Source of the DNA: JANNVK01 sp031430435
GTDB lineage: Bacteria; Acidobacteriota; Blastocatellia; Pyrinomonadales; Pyrinomonadaceae
DNA: 64,000 bases
NCBI GenBank assembly: GCA_031430435.1
Contig: JANPBM010000062.1
Location: 46,203 to 110,202, forward strand
Direction: 5' to 3'
Shown: piece after piece, positions 40,639 through 50,019 of the stretch
How the letters are laid out: each line of letters starts with the position of its first letter
How positions within the stretch are numbered: the stretch's first letter is position 1
The notes under the pieces: generated by a model
Seen by the model: only the letters and a program-made list of their open reading frames with translations
What the model was told of the DNA's origin: nothing
Database searches by the model: none
Position numbers and translations under genes: made by a program

Positions 40639-42540
40639 ATGATACTTCTATTTTTACAAATCGATTGGCAGAAATACCGTCCCGAAAAATTGGTCGAACA
40701 ACTTTTCGGCTTGCAGATTTTGGAACGAACGCCCGCATTTTTAAGCCTCTTTTATTTGGTTGCGATCGCGTTGGTCGTGCTGATGCTGTGGCTTTCGTTT
40801 GCGCGAAACAAACGGCTGAAATCAATTTACGAAGAGAATTTATCAAAAGAAGTAAAACGCAAACTCGGTTCGTCCGTGGCAAATCGCAGTTTGTTTATGT
40901 GGCAGATTTTCTTTGTTTGCCTGACATTTTTTGTCTATGGATTTCACGTTTACTGGACATATTTTGCCGATGACAACAACGAACAGTTTCAAGCCTTAAA
41001 CTACAAAGATTTACGCAACAGACGAGCTTCGGCGGCGAATCTGCGCGGTTGGATGTTGGACAGAAACGGCAAACTCGGCAGCGCTTTGGCGTATTACAAA
41101 CACGAAGCGGACGGCGATATTGTCCGCACATACTCGCTCGACCGCGAAATGGCTCAACTGATGGGAACCGAACGCGGAACGCCCGGATTAGAGCGAACTT
41201 TGTTCAAACAAACCGCCGATCCGATGCCCGAATCTTGGGAGATTTTAACCGCCGTCAAACGCAAAGAAGACCTTTCGCAAGATGTGAAAATTACGATTGA
41301 CCGCGATTTACAAGTCTTTGCGGCACAACAATTACAGGGGAAAAAAGGAGCGGTTGTCGTGATAAACCCGCAAACCGGAGATCTTTTGGCGGTTTATTCA
41401 AATCCTTCGTTTGCACTGAGCGAAGCAAAATCGTTGGACGATTATTTGAAACTCGAAGGCAATAAAAAAGATAAACCTTTGTTAAATCGGGCAATGCGTG
41501 AATACTATGTTCCGGGTTCAACGTTCAAAACTTTTACGATGCTCGGCGCCTTTCATTCGGGCAAATCAAACACAGAGTTCACCAGTTCGCCCGAAGGCTT
41601 CGTGGCTTTTCGCGGTTCTCGTCCGATTTTTGATGCGGTTCCGCCGTGTGAACCGCCTTACGGTTGCGCGACTTTAAATATCGCCCAAGCCTTTGAAGCC
41701 TCGTCGAATCAGTATTTTTCGCAAATGGCAAACGATTTGGGACGCGAAAGAATTCGTGAAATGGCGGGACTTTTAGGGATTTCCGCCGTTGAAACTCCGG
41801 AAGACGCGGTTAGGGCAAAAACTTTTCCCGATATTTGGAATACGAGCAATAAACGGCTTGCCAACGCCATCGCCCCGCAACAATCAACCATTGTGGTCGG
41901 CAAAGATATTTCAAATTACGACATCGGTTTAGAGGGAATGGGACAAGGTTACGCGGGGCAAATGACACCTTTCCAAATGGCTTTAATCACGGCGACGGCG
42001 GGAAATATGGAAGGTAAATTGATGAAACCGCGTATCGAAATCGATCAACCGCCGCAAATGTTTTCGCAGGTAATTTCTCCGCAACAAGCCGCCGCCATCC
42101 GCGATATTATGGCGCTTGTGACGGAAGGTTCGGGCGGAACGGCAAAAAATGTGCGGGCAATGATGGGAAACACGGGCATCAGAGTCGGCGGAAAAACAGG
42201 TACAGCCGAAAAACAAGCTCCGCTTTACGATGATAAAACCGGCAAGTTAAAAACGGTCAAGAAAAAACGCAAGAACGCAAAAGGCGAGTTTGAAGAATAC
42301 GACGCGCCGCAAATGTATGAACGAACCGACAGTTGGTTTATCTCGCTGGCACCGCTTGAAAAACCGCAAGTGGCAATTGCCGTAGTCGTCGAAGGCGGCG
42401 GTTTCGGCGCAAAAACTGCTGCACCAATCGCCGCAAATGTGATTTTAAAAGCAAGGGAATTAGGACTTTTAGGCGAACAATACAAACCCAAAACACAAGT
42501 TCCGACGGGCAAATCAACACCGAAGAAGAAAGGCAGGTAA
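40639..42540 (+). CDS. Penicillin-binding protein transpeptidase (PbpA/FtsI class B)
   Basis: 633 residues with two N-terminal membrane helices (about 35-55 and 85-110) and a class B transpeptidase domain: SxxK as STFK near 292, SxN as SSN near 354 and KTG as GGKTGTAEK near 518. It crosslinks peptidoglycan at the outer face of the inner membrane. Having two helices rather than one is unusual for the class; the first may be an added segment. Its ATG abuts the methylase stop. Confidence 0.9.
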   Translation: MILLFLQIDWQKYRPEKLVEQLFGLQILERTPAFLSLFYLVAIALVVLMLWLSFARNKRLKSIYEENLSKEVKRKLGSSVANRSLFMWQIFFVCLTFFVYGFHVYWTYFADDNNEQFQALNYKDLRNRRASAANLRGWMLDRNGKLGSALAYYKHEADGDIVRTYSLDREMAQLMGTERGTPGLERTLFKQTADPMPESWEILTAVKRKEDLSQDVKITIDRDLQVFAAQQLQGKKGAVVVINPQTGDLLAVYSNPSFALSEAKSLDDYLKLEGNKKDKPLLNRAMREYYVPGSTFKTFTMLGAFHSGKSNTEFTSSPEGFVAFRGSRPIFDAVPPCEPPYGCATLNIAQAFEASSNQYFSQMANDLGRERIREMAGLLGISAVETPEDAVRAKTFPDIWNTSNKRLANAIAPQQSTIVVGKDISNYDIGLEGMGQGYAGQMTPFQMALITATAGNMEGKLMKPRIEIDQPPQMFSQVISPQQAAAIRDIMALVTEGSGGTAKNVRAMMGNTGIRVGGKTGTAEKQAPLYDDKTGKLKTVKKKRKNAKGEFEEYDAPQMYERTDSWFISLAPLEKPQVAIAVVVEGGGFGAKTAAPIAANVILKARELGLLGEQYKPKTQVPTGKSTPKKKGR

Positions 42541-42646
42541 TAGAAATAAACAATCTAAGTAAAACACAAAATATTTGACAATAAACCGCAAATTCTTATT
42601 ATGTAATGTAATAATGAATTATAAAAGGCATTTAATTTACTAAAAT

Positions 42647-43399
42647 ATGAGCAATCTAATCACCACAATACTTACAATCGGTTTATTATCTATCCTTGCG
42701 GCTAATTCTGTTGCACAACAAACACAGCCTTCAACCATTGAGGAAATTACAAAGCAAATTGAACTAAATCCCAATAATCACGTTGCCTATTTTCTTCGCG
42801 GAAATATCTTTGCGGAAACAAAAGAATTTGATTTAGCAATGCGAGATTACAATACAGCGATTGAGTTAAACCCAAAATATGCTGAAGCCTACAATAACCG
42901 GGGAAATATTTGGCAAGAGAAGAAAAATTATGATTTGGCGATAAAAGATTTTAATAAAGTTGTCGAATTAAACCCGACGGCTATCATTGCGTATTATAAT
43001 CGCGGAAATGTTTTTAATGATAAACAAGACTATCTGTCAGCAATAAAAGATTACAGTAAGATTATTCAAATGAATGCTGATGTTCCGGAATTTTACTACA
43101 GCCGCGGAATATCTTATGTCGGGCTGAAAGATTACAATTCGGCGATAAAAGATTTCACCAAAGCGATTGAATTAAAACCCGATTTTGCCGAAGCTTATTA
43201 TAATCGGGGAAGTTCGTATGCAAGCAAGCAACTTTATAAACCGGCAATTATTGATTACACCAAAGCAATCAAATTAAATCCTGATTTCCCGGGAGCATAT
43301 CGTGACCGCAGTTTTTGTTACAAAATATCAGGCAGAACCAAAGAAGCCGAAGCCGACATGAAAAAATACGAAGAACTGACAAAGAACCAAAAGCCGTAA
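42647..43399 (+). CDS. Secreted TPR-repeat protein
   Basis: 250 residues: signal peptide (ILTIGLLSILAANSVAQ) and six TPRs of very regular 34-residue period (for example AYNNRGNIWQEKKNYDLAIKDF). Probably a periplasmic scaffold. No enzymatic domain. Confidence 0.85.
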   Translation: MSNLITTILTIGLLSILAANSVAQQTQPSTIEEITKQIELNPNNHVAYFLRGNIFAETKEFDLAMRDYNTAIELNPKYAEAYNNRGNIWQEKKNYDLAIKDFNKVVELNPTAIIAYYNRGNVFNDKQDYLSAIKDYSKIIQMNADVPEFYYSRGISYVGLKDYNSAIKDFTKAIELKPDFAEAYYNRGSSYASKQLYKPAIIDYTKAIKLNPDFPGAYRDRSFCYKISGRTKEAEADMKKYEELTKNQKP

Positions 43400-43874
43400 A
43401 AGATAATAACGCCGTTCAGAGTACAAACTTCAGTTTGCAACCTACGCTTCAGCGTAGAGTAAACCGCTAAACTTGAATGCAAACTAAATATTAGCAAGAT
43501 AAATCTTGAACTCTGAACGCGCAACTTTATATTTCTACATCCGATTAAAAGTGATTGCCGTAAAGCAAAACATATCTTAGTCTGTCGAAACCTGTAACGT
43601 AATTCAGGTTGATATTTATTGACAAGTTAAAGCGTCTCGTACTTTCTTAAACGGTTGAATTTGTCTGCAAATTACATATTATCTAGTAAAATCTCAAATT
43701 ATTGAGGTTGGGTCGCAGCTTATAGATAGAAATCTCGGATTATAAACATAATGTTTCCGCTAAACTATATCACGCCGCTCATAATCAAGTTTTACTTCGT
43801 CTAAACAACTTCAAGTCGAATATTTTGGACGGTCGGACGAGTATTTTTACAGTTATTTCATCTGTGCCGTATTC
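43400..43874. other. 475-bp intergenic stretch
   Basis: Besides the GTTCAGAGT palindrome at 43414-43518 I see only AT-rich sequence with no coding frame. It separates two convergent genes. Confidence 0.5.
43414..43518. repeat. Dispersed palindromic element GTTCAGAGT, long copy
   Basis: Starts GTTCAGAGTACAAACTTCAG and ends CTTGAACTCTGAAC, with an internal hairpin CTACGCTTCAGCGTAG. Same family as 1696, 29593 and 31852. Confidence 0.72.
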
Positions 43875-45386
43875 TCAAACCGATTCATTTCGCCATTTTC
43901 GACCGTCTTTATTTATCAAATCATCGGCTTCCTTAGGTCCCCAAGTTCCGGCTTTGTAATTCGGGAAAGCGCGTGAATGAATCGCGTTCCAAACATCCAA
44001 AATCGGATTGACGATTGCCCAACTCGCTTCAACCATATCGGCACGTTGAAAGAGCGTTGCGTCGCCGATCATACAATCAAAAAGCAGTCGTTCATAACCT
44101 GTCGAAAGATGTTCGCCAAAATGATCGACGTAGTTAAAATCCATATCAACCGCCCCCATATTTACAATCGGACCCGGAATTTTCGCCCCGAAATGAAGCG
44201 TAATTCCTTCGTCCGGTTGGATATGAATGACGATTCGGTTAGTCGTTAATTTTTCAATTTCCGTATCACGAAATAAAACGAACGGAGCTTTTTTGAATTG
44301 AATCACAATCTCCGAAGTTTTCGACGGCAGACGTTTTCCCGTGCGGATATAAAACGGTACGTCAGCCCAACGCCAGTTATCAATCGAAAGTTTCAAAGCC
44401 GCGTAAGTATCTGTGTTTGAATTGGTTGCAACGTTTACTTCGCTACGGTAAGCGGCAACATTTTGAGCATTAATTTCACCCGCATCGTATTGCCCGCGAA
44501 CGGTTTTCGTCAAAACCTCTTCTTCGGCGTAAGGCTGAATCGCTTGCAGAATCTTTGCCTGTTCATCACGGACAGCATCGGCTTGAAACGAAACCGGCGG
44601 TTCCATTGCGGTCAAAGTTACAAGCTGAAAAATGTGGTTCGGAATCATATCACGCAACGCTCCGGCTGAATCGTAATAACCGCCGCGAGCTTCAACGCCG
44701 AGTTTTTCCGCCACCGTAATTTGAACGTGATCAATAAAATTTCGATTCCAAATCGGTTCAAATATCGAATTCCCGAAACGGAAAACCAAGATATTTTGGA
44801 CAGTTTCTTTGCCGAGATAATGATCGATTCGATAAATTTGACGTTCCTTTATTATTTTCAACAAATCGGTATTGAGCTTTTTCGCCGATTCCAGACTTGT
44901 GCCGAAAGGCTTTTCAAAAATGAATCTTCGCCACTTTCCGTCTTCTTCCTTGCCCATTCCGTTTTTAACGATTTTCCCCGCAACATTGGCAAAAAGGCTT
45001 GGCGGAATTGCCATATAATAAAAATAATTTTCAGGGATTTTGTGTTTTTCGCACACATCGCGGAGCATATCTTTGATGTCGGCAAAAAGTTTTTTATCGT
45101 CGTCAAAATCTCCGCCCGTGTAATAAGTTCTTTCTTCAAACCACTTTAACAACTTTTCGTCAATCTTTTCGCCGACAAATTCTTTCAACTCGGAAATAAT
45201 TTTTGTGCGAAAATCATCGGTCAACATTTCCTGTCTGCCAACGCCGACAATCGCAAAATCATCGGGCAAATAATTTTCTTTCGCCAAATTATAAAGTGCG
45301 GGAAAAAGTTTACGTTTGGTTAAATCGCCGGTTGCACCGAAAATTACCATCACGCACGGATCGGACATTTTTTGTGGTTGACTCAT
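43875..45386 (-). CDS. zwf: Glucose-6-phosphate 1-dehydrogenase
   Basis: 503 residues, full length for Zwf, which makes 6-phosphogluconolactone and NADPH as the entry to the oxidative pentose phosphate pathway. The dinucleotide motif is VIFGATGDLTKRKLFPALY; the active site RIDHYLGKETVQNI contains the catalytic His region. The usual partners gnd and pgl are not adjacent. The second Met (MSDPC) is an alternative start. Confidence 0.96.
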   Translation of the reverse strand: MSQPQKMSDPCVMVIFGATGDLTKRKLFPALYNLAKENYLPDDFAIVGVGRQEMLTDDFRTKIISELKEFVGEKIDEKLLKWFEERTYYTGGDFDDDKKLFADIKDMLRDVCEKHKIPENYFYYMAIPPSLFANVAGKIVKNGMGKEEDGKWRRFIFEKPFGTSLESAKKLNTDLLKIIKERQIYRIDHYLGKETVQNILVFRFGNSIFEPIWNRNFIDHVQITVAEKLGVEARGGYYDSAGALRDMIPNHIFQLVTLTAMEPPVSFQADAVRDEQAKILQAIQPYAEEEVLTKTVRGQYDAGEINAQNVAAYRSEVNVATNSNTDTYAALKLSIDNWRWADVPFYIRTGKRLPSKTSEIVIQFKKAPFVLFRDTEIEKLTTNRIVIHIQPDEGITLHFGAKIPGPIVNMGAVDMDFNYVDHFGEHLSTGYERLLFDCMIGDATLFQRADMVEASWAIVNPILDVWNAIHSRAFPNYKAGTWGPKEADDLINKDGRKWRNESV

Positions 45387-45396
45387 ATATTCTTAA

Positions 45397-45487
45397 GAAA
45401 ATTAGACGCGGATTACGCTGATTAGGCGGATTTACGCTGTAACTTAACCTGCGAAAATCCGACAAATCCGTGTTTTTCCGCGCCTAA
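45397..45487. repeat. Imperfect palindrome between zwf and gatA
   Basis: TTAGACGCGGATTACGC at one end and TCCGCGCCTAATTAA at the other, a common dispersed type. It fills the 100-bp gap. Confidence 0.5.
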
Positions 45488-46891
45488 TTAAACCGTATCG
45501 ACAAAAACTTTCGGCTTCGCACCCAACGGAAATTCCGTTTCATAAACGCTTGCCATATTCAGCAAAGTGTTTTCCGACCAATGTTTACCGACCAATTGAA
45601 AGCCAATCGGCAAACCGTTATCGGATAATCCGCACGGAACGGAAATAGCCGGAACTGCCGCCAAATTTGCGGAAACTGTGTAAATGTCAGACAAATACAT
45701 CGCAATCGGATCGTCGGATTTTTCGCCGATTTTGAACGCCGTGCAAGGCGAAGTCGGCGTTAAAATCGCATCGCATTTTTCAAACGCATTGATATAATCT
45801 TGCCGAATTAAATTGCGAACCTTTTGTGCTTTCGAGTAATACGCATCGTAATAACCGCTCGATAAAACATACGTTCCGAGCATAATTCGGCGTTTAACTT
45901 CGGCACCGAAACCTTCTTCGCGTGATTTGAAATAATTTTCCCGCAACGAGTGCGAACCTTCTGCCCGAAATCCATAGCGAACACCGTCAAAACGTGCCAA
46001 ATTAGATGACGCTTCCGCCGTGGCGATGATGTAATAAACGGCGATTCCGTATTTTGCATGCGGCAACTCGACATCAATAATTTCCGCACCTAGTTTTTTA
46101 TAATTTTCGATTGATTGTTCGACCGATTTCCGCACATCTGCGTCCAAACCTTCGCCGAACAACGCACGCGGAACGCCGATTTTCTTTCCCGCAATATCAT
46201 TTTTCAAATTGCCGACATAATCGGGAACGACAACATCTGCCGAGGTTGTATCGTTCGCATCGCGTCCCGAAATTACGCCTAAAACCTTCGCCGCGTCTTC
46301 GCAAGTTTGCCCGAAAATCGCCACGTTATCGAGCGACGAGGCAAACGCGACCAAACCGAACCGCGAAATTCTGCCGTAAGTCGGTTTTAAGCCGACAATT
46401 CCGCACAAACTCGCGGGTTGACGAACCGAACCGCCTGTTTCCGAACCTAAACTCGCACACACCACTCCCGACGCGACCGCGACCGCCGAACCGCCCGAAC
46501 TTCCGCCCGGAACGCGGTCAATATCCCAAGGATTTCGACACACGCCGAACGCCGAACTTTCGTTGGAACTGCCCATCGCAAATTCGTCCATATTGGTTTT
46601 TCCGACGATAATTGCACCCGCATCGTTCAACTTTTTGACGACCGTTGCATCGTATTGAGCCTTGTAGTTATGCAAAATTTTTGAGCCGCAAGTCGTCTGC
46701 AAACCATCGGTGCAAATGTTGTCTTTTATGGCGATCGCGAAACCTTTTAACGGTAAATCTTCACTCGAATTATCCAATAAATCGGCACGATTCAAGGCGT
46801 AATCACGCTCGATCGAGAGAAACGAATTCAATGTGGAATTCAACTTTTCGGCGTTGTCTAAAACTTTTTCAATGTGTTCTTTAATTGACAT
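45488..46891 (-). CDS. gatA: Asp-tRNA(Asn)/Glu-tRNA(Gln) amidotransferase subunit A
   Basis: 467 residues of the amidase signature family. GatA releases ammonia from Gln for the GatCAB transamidation of misacylated tRNAs. The Ser-cisSer-Lys triad regions are visible: AIKDNICT, PGGSSGGSAVAVASG and SETGGSVRQPASLCG. gatC lies just upstream in the same direction, separated by a lipoprotein gene; gatB is not in the window. Confidence 0.95.
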   Translation of the reverse strand: MSIKEHIEKVLDNAEKLNSTLNSFLSIERDYALNRADLLDNSSEDLPLKGFAIAIKDNICTDGLQTTCGSKILHNYKAQYDATVVKKLNDAGAIIVGKTNMDEFAMGSSNESSAFGVCRNPWDIDRVPGGSSGGSAVAVASGVVCASLGSETGGSVRQPASLCGIVGLKPTYGRISRFGLVAFASSLDNVAIFGQTCEDAAKVLGVISGRDANDTTSADVVVPDYVGNLKNDIAGKKIGVPRALFGEGLDADVRKSVEQSIENYKKLGAEIIDVELPHAKYGIAVYYIIATAEASSNLARFDGVRYGFRAEGSHSLRENYFKSREEGFGAEVKRRIMLGTYVLSSGYYDAYYSKAQKVRNLIRQDYINAFEKCDAILTPTSPCTAFKIGEKSDDPIAMYLSDIYTVSANLAAVPAISVPCGLSDNGLPIGFQLVGKHWSENTLLNMASVYETEFPLGAKPKVFVDTV

Positions 46892-46894
46892 AAA

Positions 46895-47329
46895 CTAATA
46901 TAAAATCTTATTTAATAACCATTTATCCGCTTGTTTGACGGTTTCGACGTGAATGTTTTTTTGCTCTGTCCGGTTATCGTCTTTCCAAAATAAAACAATT
47001 TCGAGATTCGTTTTTGTCGGTTCGATTAACTTGCATTCACCAATCCGAAATGCCTTCGGAAAATCGGTTGAATTGGTTGTAAAAACATCATTTTCGCCCG
47101 GCGAATTTTTCAATGATTGAGCAAATTCCGGCGTTAAAAACTTCTCGCGTTGCTTCAAATTATCTGCGGAAAACTTCATCTCGTTTGCAAAATGAAACGA
47201 GTAAAATTGCTTCACCGCAAGACGCGAATCCGTGCATTCGGGCGATTCCAAATTCGGCATACTGCAAGCGTTGAAAGTAAAAAGTAAAAAGGCAAAAATA
47301 AAAAAGCGAAACCAATTTTCCATTCTCAT
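46895..47329 (-). CDS. Putative lipoprotein between gatC and gatA
   Basis: 144 residues with a lipoprotein signal (FIFAFLLFTFNAC, lipobox FNAC) and a small alpha/beta C-terminal domain resembling the NTF2-like/DUF3828 type. It overlaps gatC by 4 bases and is 3 bases from gatA, so it is translated from the gat operon. Function unknown. Confidence 0.72.
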   Translation of the reverse strand: MRMENWFRFFIFAFLLFTFNACSMPNLESPECTDSRLAVKQFYSFHFANEMKFSADNLKQREKFLTPEFAQSLKNSPGENDVFTTNSTDFPKAFRIGECKLIEPTKTNLEIVLFWKDDNRTEQKNIHVETVKQADKWLLNKILY

Positions 47330-47607
47330 AAAACTTTCGGTACTTGGAAATGTCCGCTGACTGCCGACGGTGCTTGACTCAACGCTTTATCTTGTCCGAG
47401 CGATTCGTGCGGAATGTCTTCGCGGATTGCGTAAGTTTGTTCGCCTTCCGGCGTTAATCCGCCGAGCATCGGTTCGATATTTGCCGTGTCGAGTTCGTCT
47501 AATTGTTCGATATATTTGACGATATTCGCCATTTGCGGCGTATAAAGTTCAACTTCGGCATCCGAAATTTCCAAGTGTGCGAGTTTTGCAATTTTTCTAA
47601 CGTCCAT
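47326..47607 (-). CDS. gatC: Asp-tRNA(Asn)/Glu-tRNA(Gln) amidotransferase subunit C
   Basis: 93 residues, full length; family motif MDVRKIAKLAHLEISDAE at the N-terminus and EPMLGGLTPEGEQTYAIREDIP. GatC is the small clamp that stabilises GatA-GatB. First gat gene of this operon; its start touches the stop of the upstream RelE/ParE-like gene. Confidence 0.94.
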   Translation of the reverse strand: MDVRKIAKLAHLEISDAEVELYTPQMANIVKYIEQLDELDTANIEPMLGGLTPEGEQTYAIREDIPHESLGQDKALSQAPSAVSGHFQVPKVL

Positions 47608-47921
47608 TATGGTTTTAATCCTTCAAATTGACTTTCAAACAAGTCGTCAATATCTCTTGCATCGTGAATTACGCGATAAATTTCAATTCCGGTTTCGGTC
47701 GGAAAATAAAAAATAACGTAATGTTTGTATGGAAAACTTCGCATTCCAACGATATACGTTTGTCTAAGCGTTCCCATTTTCGGGTTTTCCGCCAACAAAT
47801 CGAATTTTTGCATCAATTCTTTAACGAATTTTTGAGCAGATGAGACGTTATGTTCGGTAAAATATATCCAAATTTCTTTCAAATCAGTAATTGCGAACTC
47901 TGTGAGGTCATAATTTGTCAT
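47607..47921 (-). CDS. RelE/ParE-family toxin
   Basis: 104 residues of the RelE/ParE fold (YDLTEFAITDLKEIWIYF, PKMGTLRQTYIVGMRSFPYKHYVIFYF, IYRVIHDARDI). The ATG at 47921 with GAGGAATAAGA before it is chosen over 47939. It overlaps its antitoxin by 14 bases. The ParD-type partner points to a ParE gyrase toxin rather than a ribosome-dependent RelE. Confidence 0.88.
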   Translation of the reverse strand: MTNYDLTEFAITDLKEIWIYFTEHNVSSAQKFVKELMQKFDLLAENPKMGTLRQTYIVGMRSFPYKHYVIFYFPTETGIEIYRVIHDARDIDDLFESQFEGLKP

Positions 47922-48219
47922 TCTTATTCCTCGCTTCAAATTCCTTTTTAGCTTCGGCGGTTATTTCATCAAACATTTCATCAACGGAATTATATTGTCT
48001 TGATTGCCCGTTTCTCATTTGCTCAACGCCTTTCATAACTTCGCTTTGCAGTTCTTCCATTTGTAAACGCTGTGTTTCCGTAATTTGCGGCTTGATTGAA
48101 TCTTCTTTAAACATTCGCCGCAGACCTTCGCGGATAACTTCGCTGGCAGAATTATACATTCCCGATTTCACTTTTTTGCTAATCAACTCTTCAAGTTCAG
48201 GTGTTAAAGATACGTTCAT
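47908..48219 (-). CDS. ParD-like ribbon-helix-helix antitoxin
   Basis: 103 residues starting MNVSLTPELEELISKKVKSG, the typical ParD/CopG start, followed by MYNSASEVIREGLRRM. ATG 48219 has the ribosome site TAGGAGAAATAAT. The pair is inserted between the DUF721 gene and gatC. Confidence 0.9.
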   Translation of the reverse strand: MNVSLTPELEELISKKVKSGMYNSASEVIREGLRRMFKEDSIKPQITETQRLQMEELQSEVMKGVEQMRNGQSRQYNSVDEMFDEITAEAKKEFEARNKNDKL

Positions 48220-48266
48220 ATTATTTCTCCTACGGCAATATAATAACAAATAATGCACTAATTACG

Positions 48267-48752
48267 CTAATCTTTGTTATTTTTTAACTGTTCTTTTCGT
48301 GCCAAACTTGTGCTTGCGGCTTTCAAGAAAATTTGACGCAGATTTTCGTCTTTGATTGCGTTTGATTTTGCGCGAAGTTTGGGTGAAAGTTGTTTAAGTG
48401 CGAGTTCGCGCAGTTCCAAATCATCGAATTCCGAGATTTTCCGAGTTTTCTTTTCCGCCAAAACCGCTTTTTCGTCCACGCAAAATTCGATAAACGTAAC
48501 CAACGCTTGTCCGAGTGACGAATTCAGTTTGAAAATCATCTGACCGCTCAAGTCTTTCAAGTATTTTTCCCACCGCTCATTTGCAACCGCCACGGTTAAA
48601 CGTTTATTTTTCAACGATACGGCAACTGCGTGTTCGGCTAAACTTTCGCCCGCAATTTTTCGCCACGTTGTAAAAACGATGATTTGGCGAAGCGTTTCAT
48701 CGTCTTCGACCTCTTTTAATAACTTTGGAAGTATGCGAAAAAGTTCGTTCAT
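48267..48752 (-). CDS. DUF721 (DciA-like) protein
   Basis: 161 residues with a DUF721 domain (about 5-95; WRKIAGESLAEHAVAVSLKNKRLTVAVANERW). DciA-type DUF721 proteins help load the replicative helicase DnaB. The C-terminal 65 residues are charged. Divergent from maf. Confidence 0.85.
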   Translation of the reverse strand: MNELFRILPKLLKEVEDDETLRQIIVFTTWRKIAGESLAEHAVAVSLKNKRLTVAVANERWEKYLKDLSGQMIFKLNSSLGQALVTFIEFCVDEKAVLAEKKTRKISEFDDLELRELALKQLSPKLRAKSNAIKDENLRQIFLKAASTSLARKEQLKNNKD

Positions 48753-48789
48753 TTTGCTAAATTTCTATTAACAATTTACCATTAAACCA

Positions 48790-49365
48790 ATGAAACTTGA
48801 ACTTACAAAACTGATTTTGGCATCGGGAAGTCCGCGTCGGGCGGAAATTTTGAACGCGGTCGGCTGGGAATTCGATAAAATTGTCGCCGATGTTGACGAA
48901 ACTGAATTTCCGAACGAAAATCCGTCTGATTATGTGATGCGTTTGGCGAAAACTAAAGCCGAAACCGTTGCCGTAAATCATGCAAACGCAACAGTTTTGG
49001 GTGCCGATACAACGGTTGTGATTGATAATCAAATACTGGGAAAACCTTTGGATTTTGACGATGCGCGGCGAATGTTGCGGATGCTTTCAGGCAAAACGCA
49101 CGAAGTTTTGACAGGCGTGGCGGTCGTCAAAAACGGTGAAACTCGTGTTGGAATTCAATCGACAAAAGTTAAATTTGCAACGCTTTCCGATGCTGAAATC
49201 GAGTATTTAGTTGAGTTTGGCGAGCCTTTGGACAAAGCCGGCGGTTACGCGGTGCAGGCGCAAGCGGCATTGTTTATCGAAGGAATTGAAGGTGATTATT
49301 GGAACGTGGTCGGGTTGCCGATTAGTTTGGTTTATTCGCTGATTAAGACAAATTTGCAGGGATAA
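48790..49365 (+). CDS. maf: Maf nucleotide pyrophosphatase
   Basis: 191 residues, full length. LILASGSPRRAEIL, ADTTVVIDNQILGKP and KTHEVLTGVAVV are Maf/YhdE hallmarks. The family hydrolyses dTTP/UTP or modified nucleotides. Confidence 0.94.
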   Translation: MKLELTKLILASGSPRRAEILNAVGWEFDKIVADVDETEFPNENPSDYVMRLAKTKAETVAVNHANATVLGADTTVVIDNQILGKPLDFDDARRMLRMLSGKTHEVLTGVAVVKNGETRVGIQSTKVKFATLSDAEIEYLVEFGEPLDKAGGYAVQAQAALFIEGIEGDYWNVVGLPISLVYSLIKTNLQG

Positions 49366-49419
49366 AAGAGATAAACAAGGATAAATCAAATCCTTTTCAT
49401 CCGTTTTATCCCTGTCAAA
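49355..49419. repeat. Imperfect palindrome after maf
   Basis: Left arm GCAGGGATAAAAGAGATAAA overlaps the end of maf; right arm TTTTATCCCTGTC. Same type as 14086-14291. It may act as a terminator between convergent genes. Confidence 0.5.
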
Positions 49420-49424
49420 AAATC

Positions 49425-49964
49425 TTACAGAATTTTGTCAATCGCACTTGAAACTTGGGTGAAAATTTCAGCTTCGTTTTCCGGATCAAGTCCGCCGTAA
49501 GGTTCGCCGATCGACTTTCCGGTTTTATCCAAAATTACAAACGAGGGAAGTTGGTCAACACCATACTTTTTCAGCGTCATCATTCCGTCCGAATCACGCA
49601 AAACAGTCGCAGTTAATTTATTTTTGGTTGCAAACAAATTGATTTTTTCGTCCGAAGCATAGTTTTTCGACTTGATATTATCCGAATCGGTCGTCACCCA
49701 AAACACAACAACGTCTTTGGTCGCATACTTTTTCACCAATTTATTAGTTGTAATAATTTGCTGTTTCGACAATGGCAACCAACTTGCTCCAATCGCCAAG
49801 ACGACAATCTTTCCTTTAAGTGTAGGCAAAGACACAACTTCGCCGTCAAGTGTTTGTAAATTGGCAGTTTGAGCAACCAAGGCGTTTGATTGTTTTTGTG
49901 CCGTTGCAGTTCCCGCAAGAACCAATGTGATGGTGAAAACTAAAACTAAAAGTTTGTGTTTCAT
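49425..49964 (-). CDS. Thioredoxin-fold (TlpA/AhpC-like) protein lacking CxxC
   Basis: 179 residues with a signal peptide (LLVLVFTITLVLAGTATAQ) and a redoxin fold (VVSLPTLKGKIVVLAIGASWLPL, QLPSFVILDKTGKSI). The expected WCxxC site reads SWLPLSKQ, so both redox cysteines are absent and a chaperone or binding role is more likely. ATG 49964 is preferred over 50018. Its stop-proximal neighbour is panC, upstream in the same direction. Confidence 0.82.
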   Translation of the reverse strand: MKHKLLVLVFTITLVLAGTATAQKQSNALVAQTANLQTLDGEVVSLPTLKGKIVVLAIGASWLPLSKQQIITTNKLVKKYATKDVVVFWVTTDSDNIKSKNYASDEKINLFATKNKLTATVLRDSDGMMTLKKYGVDQLPSFVILDKTGKSIGEPYGGLDPENEAEIFTQVSSAIDKIL

Positions 49965-50019
49965 ATTTTTTATCTGCCGGCTGCGGCATCGTCCGTTTAT
50001 ACGCAAGTTTGATGCCAAA

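Noticed and set aside
46111..46611. 166-codon plus-strand frame opposite gatA
   Set aside because: Arg/Pro-rich antisense shadow of a conserved enzyme gene.
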